Of a stretch of 64,000 nt of DNA, positions 27,096 through 34,985 are shown in pieces (the first letter of the stretch is position 1; each line of letters begins with the position of its first letter). Where the stretch lies: NCBI RefSeq assembly GCF_014651035.1, contig NZ_BMWC01000001.1, positions 62,001 through 126,000 of the forward strand, given 5' to 3'. A model generated the notes under the pieces. That model was not told the origin of the DNA. It saw nothing but the letters and a program-made list of their open reading frames with translations, and did not search any database. The position numbers and the translations under genes are program-made. The DNA is from Streptomyces lomondensis (GTDB lineage Bacteria > Actinomycetota > Actinomycetes > Streptomycetales > Streptomycetaceae).

Positions 27096-28481
27096 ATGAC
27101 AGGCCCTGGCACGGCACCCGCACCCCCGAGCAGGGGCGGACGCTGGATCCAGCACTGGGATCCCGAGAACGAGACCTTCTGGCAGGAGACCGGGGAGAAG
27201 ATCGCCCGCCGCAACCTTTTCTTCTCCGTCCTCTCCGAGCACATCGGCTTCTCGATCTGGACCCTGTGGTCCGTGCTGGTGCTCTTCATGGGCCCGGAGT
27301 ACGGACTGACCCCGGCCGACAAGTTCATGCTGACCTCGATGGTCACGCTGGTCGGCGCCGTCGTCCGCGTCCCCTACACCTTCGCCGTGGCGATCTTCGG
27401 CGGCCGCAACTGGACGATCATCTCCGCAGCCATGCTGCTGATCCCGACCGTCGCCGCGTTCACCGTGATGGAGCCGGGCACCTCCTTCTCCACCTTCCTG
27501 CTCGTCGGCCTGCTCGCCGGCGTCGGCGGCGGCAACTTCGCCTCCTCCATGACCAACATCAACGCCTTCTTCCCGCTGCGGAAGAAGGGCTGGGCCCTCG
27601 GCCTGAACGCGGGCGGCGGCAACATCGGCGTCCCGGTGATCCAGCTGGCCGCGCTCGCGATCATCGGCGCCGGCGGCGGGCCGCGGGTGCTGCTCGGCGT
27701 CTACATCCCGCTGATCGTGGTCGCCGCCGTCATGGCCGCGCTCTTCATGGACAACCTCGAGAACGTCAAGAACGACACCGGCGCCGCCAAGGACGCCGCG
27801 CGGGACGCCCACACCTGGATCATGTCCCTCCTCTACATCGGCACCTTCGGCTCCTTCATCGGCTACAGCTTCGCCTTCGGCCAGGTGCTCCAGAACCAGT
27901 TCGGACGCACCCCGCTGGAGGCGGCGTACGTCACCTTCATCGGTCCGCTCCTCGGCTCGCTGATCCGGCCCCTGGGCGGCTGGCTGGCCGACAAGTACGG
28001 CGGCGCGAAGATCAGCCTGTGGAACTACGTCGCCATGGGCGTCGCGACGGCGATCCTCATCGGTGCCTCCATGGAGAAGTCGCTGGCGCTGTTCACCGTG
28101 GCGTTCGTGGTGCTGTTCGTGCTCAGCGGGCTCGGCAACGGCTCGACGTTCAAGATGATCCCGGGCATCTTCCAGAACAAGGCCCTCGCCATGGGGCTGA
28201 AGGGCGAGGAGGCCGCGGCCTACGGGCGCCGGCTCTCCGGTGCCTCGATGGGCCTGATCGGCGCGGTGGGCGCGCTCGGCGGCGTCGCCATCAACCTCGC
28301 CTTCCGCCAGTCCTTCCTCTCCTACGGCTCCGGCACCGGCGCGTTCGTCGCCTTCCTCGCCTTCTACGCGGTGTGCTTCGCGGTCACCTGGGCCGTATAC
28401 CTTCGCCGCACGGCTCCCCGGGTACCCGAGACGTCGGCGACCTCGGAGGCGAAGCCGCAGCTCAGCTACGCCAGGGTGTGA
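27096..28481 (+). CDS. narK: Nitrate/nitrite transporter NarK (NNP family MFS)
   Basis: A 461-residue, 12-helix transporter of the nitrate-nitrite porter family. The glycine-rich nitrate signatures are present: GVGGGNFASSMTNINAFFPLRKKGWALGLN is typical of the family (first part near 145-160), and a second GLGNGSTFKMIP near 345. The start is ATG 27096 with GTGGAGG just upstream. nnaR lies downstream on the same strand. The protein supplies nitrate for assimilation or exports nitrite. Confidence 0.92.
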   Translation: MTGPGTAPAPPSRGGRWIQHWDPENETFWQETGEKIARRNLFFSVLSEHIGFSIWTLWSVLVLFMGPEYGLTPADKFMLTSMVTLVGAVVRVPYTFAVAIFGGRNWTIISAAMLLIPTVAAFTVMEPGTSFSTFLLVGLLAGVGGGNFASSMTNINAFFPLRKKGWALGLNAGGGNIGVPVIQLAALAIIGAGGGPRVLLGVYIPLIVVAAVMAALFMDNLENVKNDTGAAKDAARDAHTWIMSLLYIGTFGSFIGYSFAFGQVLQNQFGRTPLEAAYVTFIGPLLGSLIRPLGGWLADKYGGAKISLWNYVAMGVATAILIGASMEKSLALFTVAFVVLFVLSGLGNGSTFKMIPGIFQNKALAMGLKGEEAAAYGRRLSGASMGLIGAVGALGGVAINLAFRQSFLSYGSGTGAFVAFLAFYAVCFAVTWAVYLRRTAPRVPETSATSEAKPQLSYARV

Positions 28482-28580
28482 CGCTGTGCTCATCCGGGGG
28501 GCAACCCCCGGGCCCCCGGCCGAAGCCCGCAGCCGTCGATTTCGGCGGAACGCGGCATCGGTAACACCAGCGACATCAAG

Positions 28581-28621
28581 CCGATCCGAGCCTGTCACGA
28601 GCCGTTGACAGGCTCGATCGG
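28581..28621 (+). terminator. Long inverted repeat after narK
   Basis: CCGATCCGAGCCTGTCA (28581-28597) pairs with TGACAGGCTCGATCGG (28606-28621), 16 pairs with one bulged base. There is no U tract. It may be the narK terminator or a protein site in front of nnaR, which starts 56 bases further on. Confidence 0.5.
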
Positions 28622-28676
28622 CATGTAGGTACGCCGTACCCACGCAGTACGACGACTCGAGTGCGGGACGAGAGCC

Positions 28677-29828
28677 ATGTACGAGGAAGAACAGCGACCG
28701 GACCACGGACCCCTGGCGGGTTTCACCGTGGGTGTGACGGCCGCGCGCCGGGCCGACGAGCTGGGCGTGCTGCTTCAGCGGCGCGGTGCCGCCGTCCTGC
28801 ATGCCCCCGCCCTGCGGATCGTGCCGCTCGCCGACGACAGCGAGCTGCTGGCCGCCACCAAGGAGATCATCGAGCAGGTGCCGGACATCGTCGTGGCCAC
28901 GACCGCGATCGGGTTCCGGGGCTGGGTCGAGGCCGCGGACGGCTGGGGCCTGGGCGAGGACCTGCTGTCGCGGCTGGCCGGCGTGCGGATCCTGGCGCGC
29001 GGGCCGAAGGTGAAGGGCGCGGTCCGGGCCGCCGGTCTGACGGAGGAGTGGTCGCCGTCGTCGGAGTCCATGGCCGAGGTGCTCGACCGGCTGCTGGAGG
29101 AGGGCGTCGAGGGCCTGCGCATCGCCATCCAGCTGCACGGCGAGCCGCTGCCCGGGTTCGTGGAGGCGCTGCGGGAGGGCGGCGCCGAGGTCGTCGGCGT
29201 GCCCGTCTACCGGTGGATGCCGCCGGAGGACCTCGCCCCGGTCGACCGGCTCCTGGACGCGACGGTGTCCCGCGGCGTGGACGCCCTCACCTTCACCAGC
29301 GCCCCGGCCGCGGCCTCCTTCCTCTCCCGGGCGGAGGAACGCGGGCTGCTCCCCGAGGTGCTGGCCGCTCTGGGCCACGACGTCCTGCCGGCCTGCGTCG
29401 GCCCGGTCACGGCCCTGCCGCTCCAGTCCCGCGGCATCGACACGATCCAGCCCGAGCGCTTCCGGCTCGGGCCCCTCGTCCAGCTGCTCTGCCAGGAACT
29501 GCCCGCCCGGGCGCGCTCGCTGCCGATCGCCGGGCACCGGGTGGAGATCCGCGGCCACGCCGTCCTGGTCGACGGCGACCTCAAGCCGGTGCCGCCCGCG
29601 GGCATGTCCCTGCTGCGCGCCCTCTCCCGCCGCCCCGGCTGGGTCGTCGCCCGTGCCGACCTGCTGCGCGCCCTGCCCGGCTCCGGCCGCGACGAGCACG
29701 CGGTCGAGACGGCGATGGCCCGCCTCCGCACGGCCCTCGGCACACCGAAGCTGATCCAGACGGTGGTCAAGCGCGGCTACCGCCTGGCCCTGGACCCGGC
29801 GGCGGAGACGAAGTACGGGGACGCATAG
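28677..29828 (+). CDS. nnaR: NnaR-type regulator: HemD-like domain fused to winged helix
   Basis: A 383-residue fusion. Residues about 15-270 form a uroporphyrinogen-III-synthase-like (HemD) bilobal domain (GFTVGVTAARR, FTSAPAAASF); residues about 285-375 are an OmpR/PhoB-type winged helix (RPGWVVARADLLRAL, VETAMARLRTAL, IQTVVKRGYRL). In S. coelicolor the same fusion, NnaR, co-activates nitrate and nitrite assimilation genes with GlnR (recalled). Direct neighbourhood to narK supports this. Whether the HemD part still makes uroporphyrinogen or only senses a ligand is open. The start is ATG 28677; an out-of-frame ORF covers the same stretch. Confidence 0.88.
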   Translation: MYEEEQRPDHGPLAGFTVGVTAARRADELGVLLQRRGAAVLHAPALRIVPLADDSELLAATKEIIEQVPDIVVATTAIGFRGWVEAADGWGLGEDLLSRLAGVRILARGPKVKGAVRAAGLTEEWSPSSESMAEVLDRLLEEGVEGLRIAIQLHGEPLPGFVEALREGGAEVVGVPVYRWMPPEDLAPVDRLLDATVSRGVDALTFTSAPAAASFLSRAEERGLLPEVLAALGHDVLPACVGPVTALPLQSRGIDTIQPERFRLGPLVQLLCQELPARARSLPIAGHRVEIRGHAVLVDGDLKPVPPAGMSLLRALSRRPGWVVARADLLRALPGSGRDEHAVETAMARLRTALGTPKLIQTVVKRGYRLALDPAAETKYGDA

Positions 29829-29909
29829 TCCTGCGCCGGGGTTGAGCGGGATCGCGCCGTCGCTCCCGCGGGGCCGCCGCACGCGCCGCGGACGCCCGTG
29901 ACCGCCCGC

Positions 29910-29935
29910 CGCGCGAGGGGTTTCCCGCGCGCCGC
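29910..29935 (+). terminator. Imperfect hairpin after nnaR
   Basis: CGCGCGAGGGG and TTTCCCGCGCGC form a GC-rich stem with one bulge, about 85 bases after the nnaR stop. No U tract. Confidence 0.4.
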
Positions 29936-30012
29936 TGGGCAGGCACTGTAAGAGGGAACGGTTTCCCAGCCCTCTCACTGGCGTCTCACCGACCCTAGGC
30001 GGTGACAGGCAC

Positions 30013-30606
30013 ATGGCACTGGGTACGGCCACGGCCCCGTACGAGCTGCGGTTCGATGCCGGGCGGATCTGCCTGGATCTGCTCTCCACCACGCATCCGG
30101 AGGAGCGGCTCGACTCCGTGCACGTGCTGCGCGCCTGGATCACCGGCTCCGGGCTCGTCCCGGCGGGAACGTCCCTCGCCCACACCGACGCCACCTGGCC
30201 GACCGCATTCCGCGAACTGCGCGCCCAGATCGACCGGTTGGTGCGCGGCTGGCCGCGGCCCGGCGTCGCCGCGTACGACCTCGCCCTGGCGCGCGTCAAC
30301 GACCTCGCCCGCACCGCGCCCCCGGCGCCGCGCGCGGTCCGCGGCGAAGACGGCGAGCTCGTACGGCAGTTGGACGGCCCGCCCGGCCGCGCCGCCCTGC
30401 TCGCGGCCGTCGCCCGGGACGCCGTCGACCTGCTCACCGACCCCGTCGCCCGGGCGGCCCTGCGCGAGTGCGAGGGCGACAACTGCCCGATCGTGTACCT
30501 CGACACCTCCCGGGGACGCAGAAGGCGCTGGTGCTCCAGCGAGGTCTGCGGAAACCGCGAACGGGTCGCCCGGCACCGCCGCCGCGCGGCACTCGCCCGC
30601 GCCTGA
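30013..30606 (+). CDS. CGNR zinc-finger protein (ABATE domain)
   Basis: A 197-residue protein with an N-terminal ABATE-type helical domain (FDAGRICLDLLST, VNDLARTAPP) and a C-terminal CGNR zinc finger: C-E-x-x-x-C, then RRRRWCSSEVCGNRERVARHRRR. Members are putative DNA-binding stress regulators; the ligand and targets are not known. The start ATG 30013 gives ALGTATAPYELRFDAGR. It stands alone before the sigU region. Confidence 0.85.
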   Translation: MALGTATAPYELRFDAGRICLDLLSTTHPEERLDSVHVLRAWITGSGLVPAGTSLAHTDATWPTAFRELRAQIDRLVRGWPRPGVAAYDLALARVNDLARTAPPAPRAVRGEDGELVRQLDGPPGRAALLAAVARDAVDLLTDPVARAALRECEGDNCPIVYLDTSRGRRRRWCSSEVCGNRERVARHRRRAALARA

Positions 30607-30904
30607 AAGGCATTTGAGTGTCAATGGCATTCAAATTCCCTGTCCTAATTGCGACTTCTGTGCCCCCACTGTCGAAGTGATTTCGATTACATGCCGTTTA
30701 CCTACGGTCCCGTAGGGGAGGCGTGGCTTGAACTGGTCGATGTGGCGGAAATGTAAAGAATGCGGGGTGGGAATGTGACCCCATGTCCCGCTCGTCACGT
30801 CACTCCGAAGAAATCTGTCACGTCTCTTTGAACGCCCAACAGCTCGCATCCGTACGGCATGTCGAGCGACCGACTGGGGGAACCCCCGGACATCGGAGGT
30901 GGGC
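30607..30904. promoter_or_regulatory. A/T-richer intergenic region with inverted repeats upstream of sigU
   Basis: 298 bases, clearly lower in GC than the surroundings at 30610-30690. Three symmetrical elements: ATTTGAGTG (30612-30620) with CATTCAAAT (30628-30636), the perfect CCTACGG-TC-CCGTAGG (30701-30716), and GGGGGAACCCCC near 30877-30888. The sigU promoter must lie here. No convincing ECF-type GGAAC plus GTC pair was found. The first repeat may end the CGNR transcript. Confidence 0.5.
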
Positions 30905-31480
30905 GTGCGCAAGGATTCCGTCGTGGCCAATGAACGTGCACCGAGGGCCCGACATCGCATGTCCCAGCCCTCGGAACCCGACGAGGAGTTGATGCGTGCG
31001 CTCTACCGAGAACACGCCGGACCCCTGCTGGCGTATGTCCTGCGCCTGGTCGCCGGAGACCGGCAGCGCGCCGAGGACGTCGTACAGGAGACGCTCATCC
31101 GTGCCTGGAAGAACGCCGGACAGCTCAATCGAGCGACCGGATCGGTACGCCCCTGGCTGGTGACGGTCGCCCGGCGCATCGTCATCGACGGCCACCGCAG
31201 CCGGCAGGCCCGGCCGCAGGAGGTCGACCCGTCGCCGCTGGAGGTCATCCCCGCGGAGGACGAGATCGACAAGGCGCTGTGGCTGATGACTCTCTCGGAC
31301 GCACTCGACGACCTGACCCCCGCTCACCGGGAGGTGCTCGTCGAGACGTACTTCAAGGGACGTACGGTCAATGAGGCGGCCGAAACCCTGGGCATACCCA
31401 GCGGAACCGTCCGCTCCAGGGTGTTCTACGCCCTGCGTTCGATGAAGCTGGCACTGGAGGAGCGGGGGGTGACGGCGTGA
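30905..31480 (+). CDS. sigU: ECF sigma factor SigU
   Basis: A 191-residue extracytoplasmic-function sigma factor. Region 2 is at about 30-95 (EDVVQETLIRAWKN, the -10 binding DQE-type helix) and region 4 at about 130-185 (LTPAHREVLVETYFKGRTVNEAAETLGIPSGTVRSR, cited in parts), no extra domains. It directs RNA polymerase to envelope or secretion-stress genes and, in S. coelicolor, is held by RsuA (recalled). I chose GTG 30905 because GGAGG at 30895-30899 is rightly spaced; ATG 30959 (SQPSEPDEEL) is an alternative. The anti-sigma gene overlaps its stop by one base. Confidence 0.88.
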   Translation: MRKDSVVANERAPRARHRMSQPSEPDEELMRALYREHAGPLLAYVLRLVAGDRQRAEDVVQETLIRAWKNAGQLNRATGSVRPWLVTVARRIVIDGHRSRQARPQEVDPSPLEVIPAEDEIDKALWLMTLSDALDDLTPAHREVLVETYFKGRTVNEAAETLGIPSGTVRSRVFYALRSMKLALEERGVTA

Positions 31481-32307
31481 TGAGTGTTTACGGGGGTAAT
31501 CAGGGATTCGGTACGGGAGGCATGGGTATGTCTGGACCCATGCAGGGATCTCCGGTGCCGAACGAGCACGAGACCGTCGGCGCCTACGCCCTCGGCATCC
31601 TCGACGACGCCGAAGCGACCGCCTTCGAGGCCCACCTCGCGACCTGCGAGTGGTGCGCCCAGCAGCTCGACGAGCTGGCCGGCATGGAGCCGATGCTCGC
31701 CGCCCTCGCCGACCTGCCCGGCTCCGGCACGCCCGCGATCGGCGAGTCGCTGTCCGCGAAGCCCAGGCCCCGCCTGGTGGAGAAGCTCGTCGACGAGGTC
31801 GCGGAACGGCGCGCCCGGAAGCGTCGCCGCAGCTTCTACATGGTGGCCGCGGCCGGCGCGCTGATCATCGGCGGTCCCTTCGTCGCGGTCGCGACGAACG
31901 GCGGCGGTGACGGCGGCGGCGCGGAGAACCGCCCGCTCGCGGCGAGCCCCGCCAAGGCGGCCTTCGACGGCATCTCCGACAAGATCACGGCCACTGACCC
32001 GAACACCAAGGTCTCCGCGACCGTCGCCCTCCAGAAGAAGGACTGGGGCACGGGCACGGTCCTGGAGCTGAAGAACGTCAAGGGCCCGCTCAAGTGCGCC
32101 CTCGTCGCGGTCGGCAAGAACGGCGAGCGCGAGACCCTGGCCTCCTGGTCCGTCCCGGAGTGGGGCTACGGCCTGCCCGACGCCAAGTCGGAGAAGGCCA
32201 AGGAGCCCCTGTACGTCCAGGGCGGTGCCGCGTTCGACCCGAACGAGATCGACCACTTCGAGGTCGTGGAGTTCGGCGGCAAGCGCCTGGTCGAGGTCGA
32301 CGCGTAG
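31480..32307 (+). CDS. rsuA: Anti-sigma factor RsuA (zinc-binding, membrane)
   Basis: A 275-residue anti-sigma factor. The N-terminal zinc anti-sigma (ZAS) motif is HLATCEWC near residues 48-55, with a His-x3-Cys-x2-Cys pattern; one helix at about 122-140 (MVAAAGALIIGGPFVAVA) crosses the membrane, and about 130 residues lie outside. It should bind SigU inside and sense a signal outside. The ATG at 31480 shares its A with the sigU stop (TGATG); GTG 31477 is an alternative. The tight coupling fits one-to-one expression of sigma and anti-sigma. Confidence 0.88.
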   Translation: MSVYGGNQGFGTGGMGMSGPMQGSPVPNEHETVGAYALGILDDAEATAFEAHLATCEWCAQQLDELAGMEPMLAALADLPGSGTPAIGESLSAKPRPRLVEKLVDEVAERRARKRRRSFYMVAAAGALIIGGPFVAVATNGGGDGGGAENRPLAASPAKAAFDGISDKITATDPNTKVSATVALQKKDWGTGTVLELKNVKGPLKCALVAVGKNGERETLASWSVPEWGYGLPDAKSEKAKEPLYVQGGAAFDPNEIDHFEVVEFGGKRLVEVDA

Positions 32308-32311
32308 CCTT

Positions 32312-32369
32312 ACCGGGTCCCCTTCGCGTACGGTGGACGGCTGCCCAGCACGTCAGAAGGGGACCCGGT
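32312..32369 (+). promoter_or_regulatory. 13-bp inverted repeat covering the helR ribosome site and start
   Basis: ACCGGGTCCCCTT (32312-32324) and AAGGGGACCCGGT (32357-32369) are exact reverse complements, 32 bases apart. The right arm holds the purine-rich ribosome site AGAAGGGGA and the first two bases of the GTG start at 32368. In RNA this stem would hide the start; at DNA level it could be an operator. Confidence 0.65.
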
Positions 32370-34653
32370 GGCCGCTCAGGCTCAACAGGAAACCGCGCTC
32401 GACTCCCTGAGAGACAGAGAGATCGGCGTCGAACAGGAACACCTGGACCGGGTGTACCGGCGCCTCGAGGAGAAGATCCACGAGGCGGAGTTCCTCATGA
32501 ACGACGCGGCCCGGCGCGGCCAGGTCGGCACGCCCGGCGCGCTCGCCGAGCGGGACGCCCAGGTCTTCCGCGCCGGCATCCACCTCAACCGGCTGAACAA
32601 CGAGTTCGAGGACTTCCTCTTCGGCCGCATCGACCTGCTGCTCGGCAAGGACGGCAAGAAGGGCCCCGACGGCGCGTACACCGCCGTCGAGCCCGCCGAG
32701 GGCGCCGTCCGGGAGGACAACACCGCCGACATCGCCGAGACCCTGCACATCGGCCGCATCGGCGTCCTCGACGCGGACTACGCCCCGCTGGTGATCGACT
32801 GGCGGGCCCCGGCCGCCGCTCCCTTCTACCGCTCGACGCCCGTGGACCCCGGCCGCGTCGTCCGCCGCCGGGTCATCCGCTCCAAGGGCCGCAAGGTGCT
32901 CGGCGTGGAGGACGACCTGATGCGCCCCGAGCTGACGGCCTTCCTCGACGGGGATCAGCTGCCCGTCATCGGCGACGGCGCCCTGATGGCCGCGCTCGGC
33001 CAGGCCCGCAGCCACACCATGCGCGACATCGTCGCCTCCATCCAGGCCGAGCAGGACCTGGTCATCCGCGCTCCCGCCGCCTCCGTGACGTACGTCGAGG
33101 GCGGCCCCGGCACCGGCAAGACCGCCGTCGCCCTGCACCGCGCGGCCTACCTCCTCTACCAGGACCGGCGCCGGTACGCGGGCGGCATCCTGATCGTCTC
33201 CCCGACCCCGCTGCTCGTCGCCTACACCGAGGGCGTGCTGCCCTCCCTCGGCGAGGAGGGCCAGGTCGCCATCCGCGCCATCGGCTCCCTCGTGGACGGC
33301 GCCGAGGCCACCCTCTACGACTCCCCGGCAGTGGCCCGCGCCAAGGGCTCCTCGCGCATGCTCAAGGTGTTGCGCAAGGCCGCGCGCGGAGCCCTGGAGC
33401 TGAACGATTCACCGGCCCGGCTGCGCGTGGTCGCCTTCGGCCGCCGCCTGGAGCTGGAGGCCGAGCAGCTGGCGGGCATCCGCCGCGCCGCCCTCGGCGG
33501 CACCGCCCCCGTGAACCTGCTGCGCCCCCGCGCCCGCAAGCTCCTCCTGGACGCCCTGTGGGAGCAGTCCGGCGCGGCAGGCCGGCACACCGACCCGGAG
33601 CTCGCCGCCGAGCTGCGCTCCTCCTTCGACGAGGACATCACCTCCGAGGACGCCTTCATCGACTTCCTCGACGCCTGGTGGCCCGAGCTGACCCCGGCGG
33701 CCGTCCTGGACGCCATGGCCGACGAGCGGCGCCTCGGCCGCTGGGCCCGGCGGATCCTCAACCCCGGCGAGGTCCGCAAGGTCGCCCGCTCCCTCAGGCG
33801 CGACGGCCGCTCCGTGCACGACATCGCGATGCTCGACGAGCTCCAGGCCGTCCTGGGCGCCCCCGCCCGGCCCCGGAAGAAGCGCGAGCTGGACCCGCTC
33901 GACCAGCTCACCGGCCTGGAGGAGCTGATGCCGGTGCGCGAGGAGTCGCAGCGCGAGCGGGCCGAGCGCCTCGCCCAGGAGCGCACCGAGTACGCCCACG
34001 TCATCGTCGACGAGGCCCAGGACCTCACCCCGATGCAGTGGCGCATGATCGGCCGCCGCGGCCGGCACGCCACCTGGACGGTCGTCGGCGACCCGGCCCA
34101 GTCCTCCTGGTCCGACCCGGACGAGGCCGCCGAGGCCCGCGACGAGGCCCTCGGCAGCCGCCCCCGCCGCCGCTTCGAGCTCACCGTGAACTACCGCAAC
34201 CCGGCCGAGATCGCCGAGCTGGCCGCGAAGGTCCTCGCCCTGGCGATGCCCGGCTCGGCGGCACCGAAGGCGGTCCGCTCCACCGGCGTCGAGCCGCGCT
34301 TCACGGTCGTGGACGACACCTTGGCCGAAACCGTCCGCGCCGAGGCGGCCCGGCTGCTGGAGCGCGTCGACGGCACGGTCGGCGTGGTCGTCCCCATGCA
34401 GCGCCGCGAGGAGGCCCGCCGCTGGCTCGCCGGGCTCGGCGACCGGGTGGTGGCGCTCGGCAGCCTGGAGGCGAAGGGCCTGGAGTACGACGCGACGGTC
34501 GTGGTCTCCCCGGCGGAGATCGCCGACGAGTCCCCGGCCGGCCTGCGGGTGCTCTACGTCGCGCTGACCCGGGCCACCCAGCAGCTCACGGTCGTCTCGG
34601 CCGAGCGGGACGAGCCCGACACGGCGGGCGTCCCGGACCTCCTCAGGGACTGA
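32368..34653 (+). CDS. helR: HelD/HelR-family RNA polymerase recycling ATPase
   Basis: A 761-residue UvrD-like superfamily 1 ATPase of the HelD class. An N-terminal coiled coil (about 10-80) that reaches into the polymerase channel, Walker A GGPGTGKT near 245-252, a class-specific insert between the two halves of the first motor domain, the DEAQ motif VIVDEAQDLTPMQ near 545, and the late motif YVALTRATQQL near 730 are visible. HelR releases stalled or rifamycin-bound RNA polymerase in Streptomyces (recalled). The start is GTG 32368. The RAE element reported before some helR genes was not seen; instead the leader carries a 13-bp inverted repeat. Confidence 0.85.
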   Translation: MAAQAQQETALDSLRDREIGVEQEHLDRVYRRLEEKIHEAEFLMNDAARRGQVGTPGALAERDAQVFRAGIHLNRLNNEFEDFLFGRIDLLLGKDGKKGPDGAYTAVEPAEGAVREDNTADIAETLHIGRIGVLDADYAPLVIDWRAPAAAPFYRSTPVDPGRVVRRRVIRSKGRKVLGVEDDLMRPELTAFLDGDQLPVIGDGALMAALGQARSHTMRDIVASIQAEQDLVIRAPAASVTYVEGGPGTGKTAVALHRAAYLLYQDRRRYAGGILIVSPTPLLVAYTEGVLPSLGEEGQVAIRAIGSLVDGAEATLYDSPAVARAKGSSRMLKVLRKAARGALELNDSPARLRVVAFGRRLELEAEQLAGIRRAALGGTAPVNLLRPRARKLLLDALWEQSGAAGRHTDPELAAELRSSFDEDITSEDAFIDFLDAWWPELTPAAVLDAMADERRLGRWARRILNPGEVRKVARSLRRDGRSVHDIAMLDELQAVLGAPARPRKKRELDPLDQLTGLEELMPVREESQRERAERLAQERTEYAHVIVDEAQDLTPMQWRMIGRRGRHATWTVVGDPAQSSWSDPDEAAEARDEALGSRPRRRFELTVNYRNPAEIAELAAKVLALAMPGSAAPKAVRSTGVEPRFTVVDDTLAETVRAEAARLLERVDGTVGVVVPMQRREEARRWLAGLGDRVVALGSLEAKGLEYDATVVVSPAEIADESPAGLRVLYVALTRATQQLTVVSAERDEPDTAGVPDLLRD

Positions 34654-34730
34654 CCGGCGATACCCAGATGCCGGGAAAATGAACTCCCGGTACGGGAATG
34701 GCCTTACGGGATCTGTTTGTTAGCCTGGAT

Positions 34731-34867
34731 GTGGCACCGGCCCGATCCAAGCCCCCGGGCCCAACCTTCGTCGCTACGAGCGACCACTTGCCGCGAGGCG
34801 AGCATGGCGGGTCGGTGCCACCTACTTCGCGAGAGACCCACGTCGGACGTGACGTGGGTCTCTTTTT
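34731..34867 (+). ncRNA. Structured small RNA or leader RNA before malic enzyme
   Basis: No protein gene fits 34654-34985, but the stretch folds well. P1: GTGGCACCG (34731-34739) with CGGTGCCAC (34813-34821). Inside it: GCCCG (34740-34744) with CGGGC (34756-34760); GTCGCT (34770-34775) with AGCGAC (34779-34784); CTTGCC (34787-34792) with GGCGAG (34797-34802). A strong terminator closes the RNA. TAGCCT at 34721-34726 is a fitting -10, giving a start near 34731. S. coelicolor has a reported small RNA named scr2952 at this place (recalled). It could also be a cis-acting leader of the malic enzyme gene, 119 bases downstream. Confidence 0.7.
34832..34867 (+). terminator. Strong intrinsic terminator of the small RNA
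   Basis: AGAGACCCACGTC (34832-34844) pairs exactly with GACGTGGGTCTCT (34851-34863) and runs into TTTT. A true U tract is rare in Streptomyces. Confidence 0.92.
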
Positions 34868-34985
34868 GCTGGCCTGTTCCGCGAACAAAACGTTCGCAAT
34901 AGAGGGCGGCTACCCGCTACTCAGCGGTAGGTGCGACGATCGGACGGCACAACTCAGCGTCAGGTGAAAGCAGAGGAAGTCGGCC
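34868..34985 (+). promoter_or_regulatory. Region between small RNA terminator and malic enzyme
   Basis: It contains the inverted repeat GCGAAC (34881-34886) and GTTCGC (34892-34897) in an A-rich setting, a possible operator, and AGAGGAAG at 34971-34978 as ribosome site. If the small RNA is independent, the malic enzyme promoter lies here. Confidence 0.4.

Noticed and set aside
32094..34682. Alternative long frame over helR
   Set aside because: Arg/Pro-rich shadow frame; the helicase motifs are all in the 32368 frame.
34731..34867. Assignment of the RNA to the 6C RNA family or to known riboswitches
   Set aside because: It lacks the two hairpins with six C loops, and no conserved core of the cobalamin, SAM, ZTP, guanidine or fluoride classes could be found by eye.
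34698..34967. An 89-residue open frame over the small RNA region
   Set aside because: It runs through a strong intrinsic terminator, has atypical codon use and no protein family likeness.
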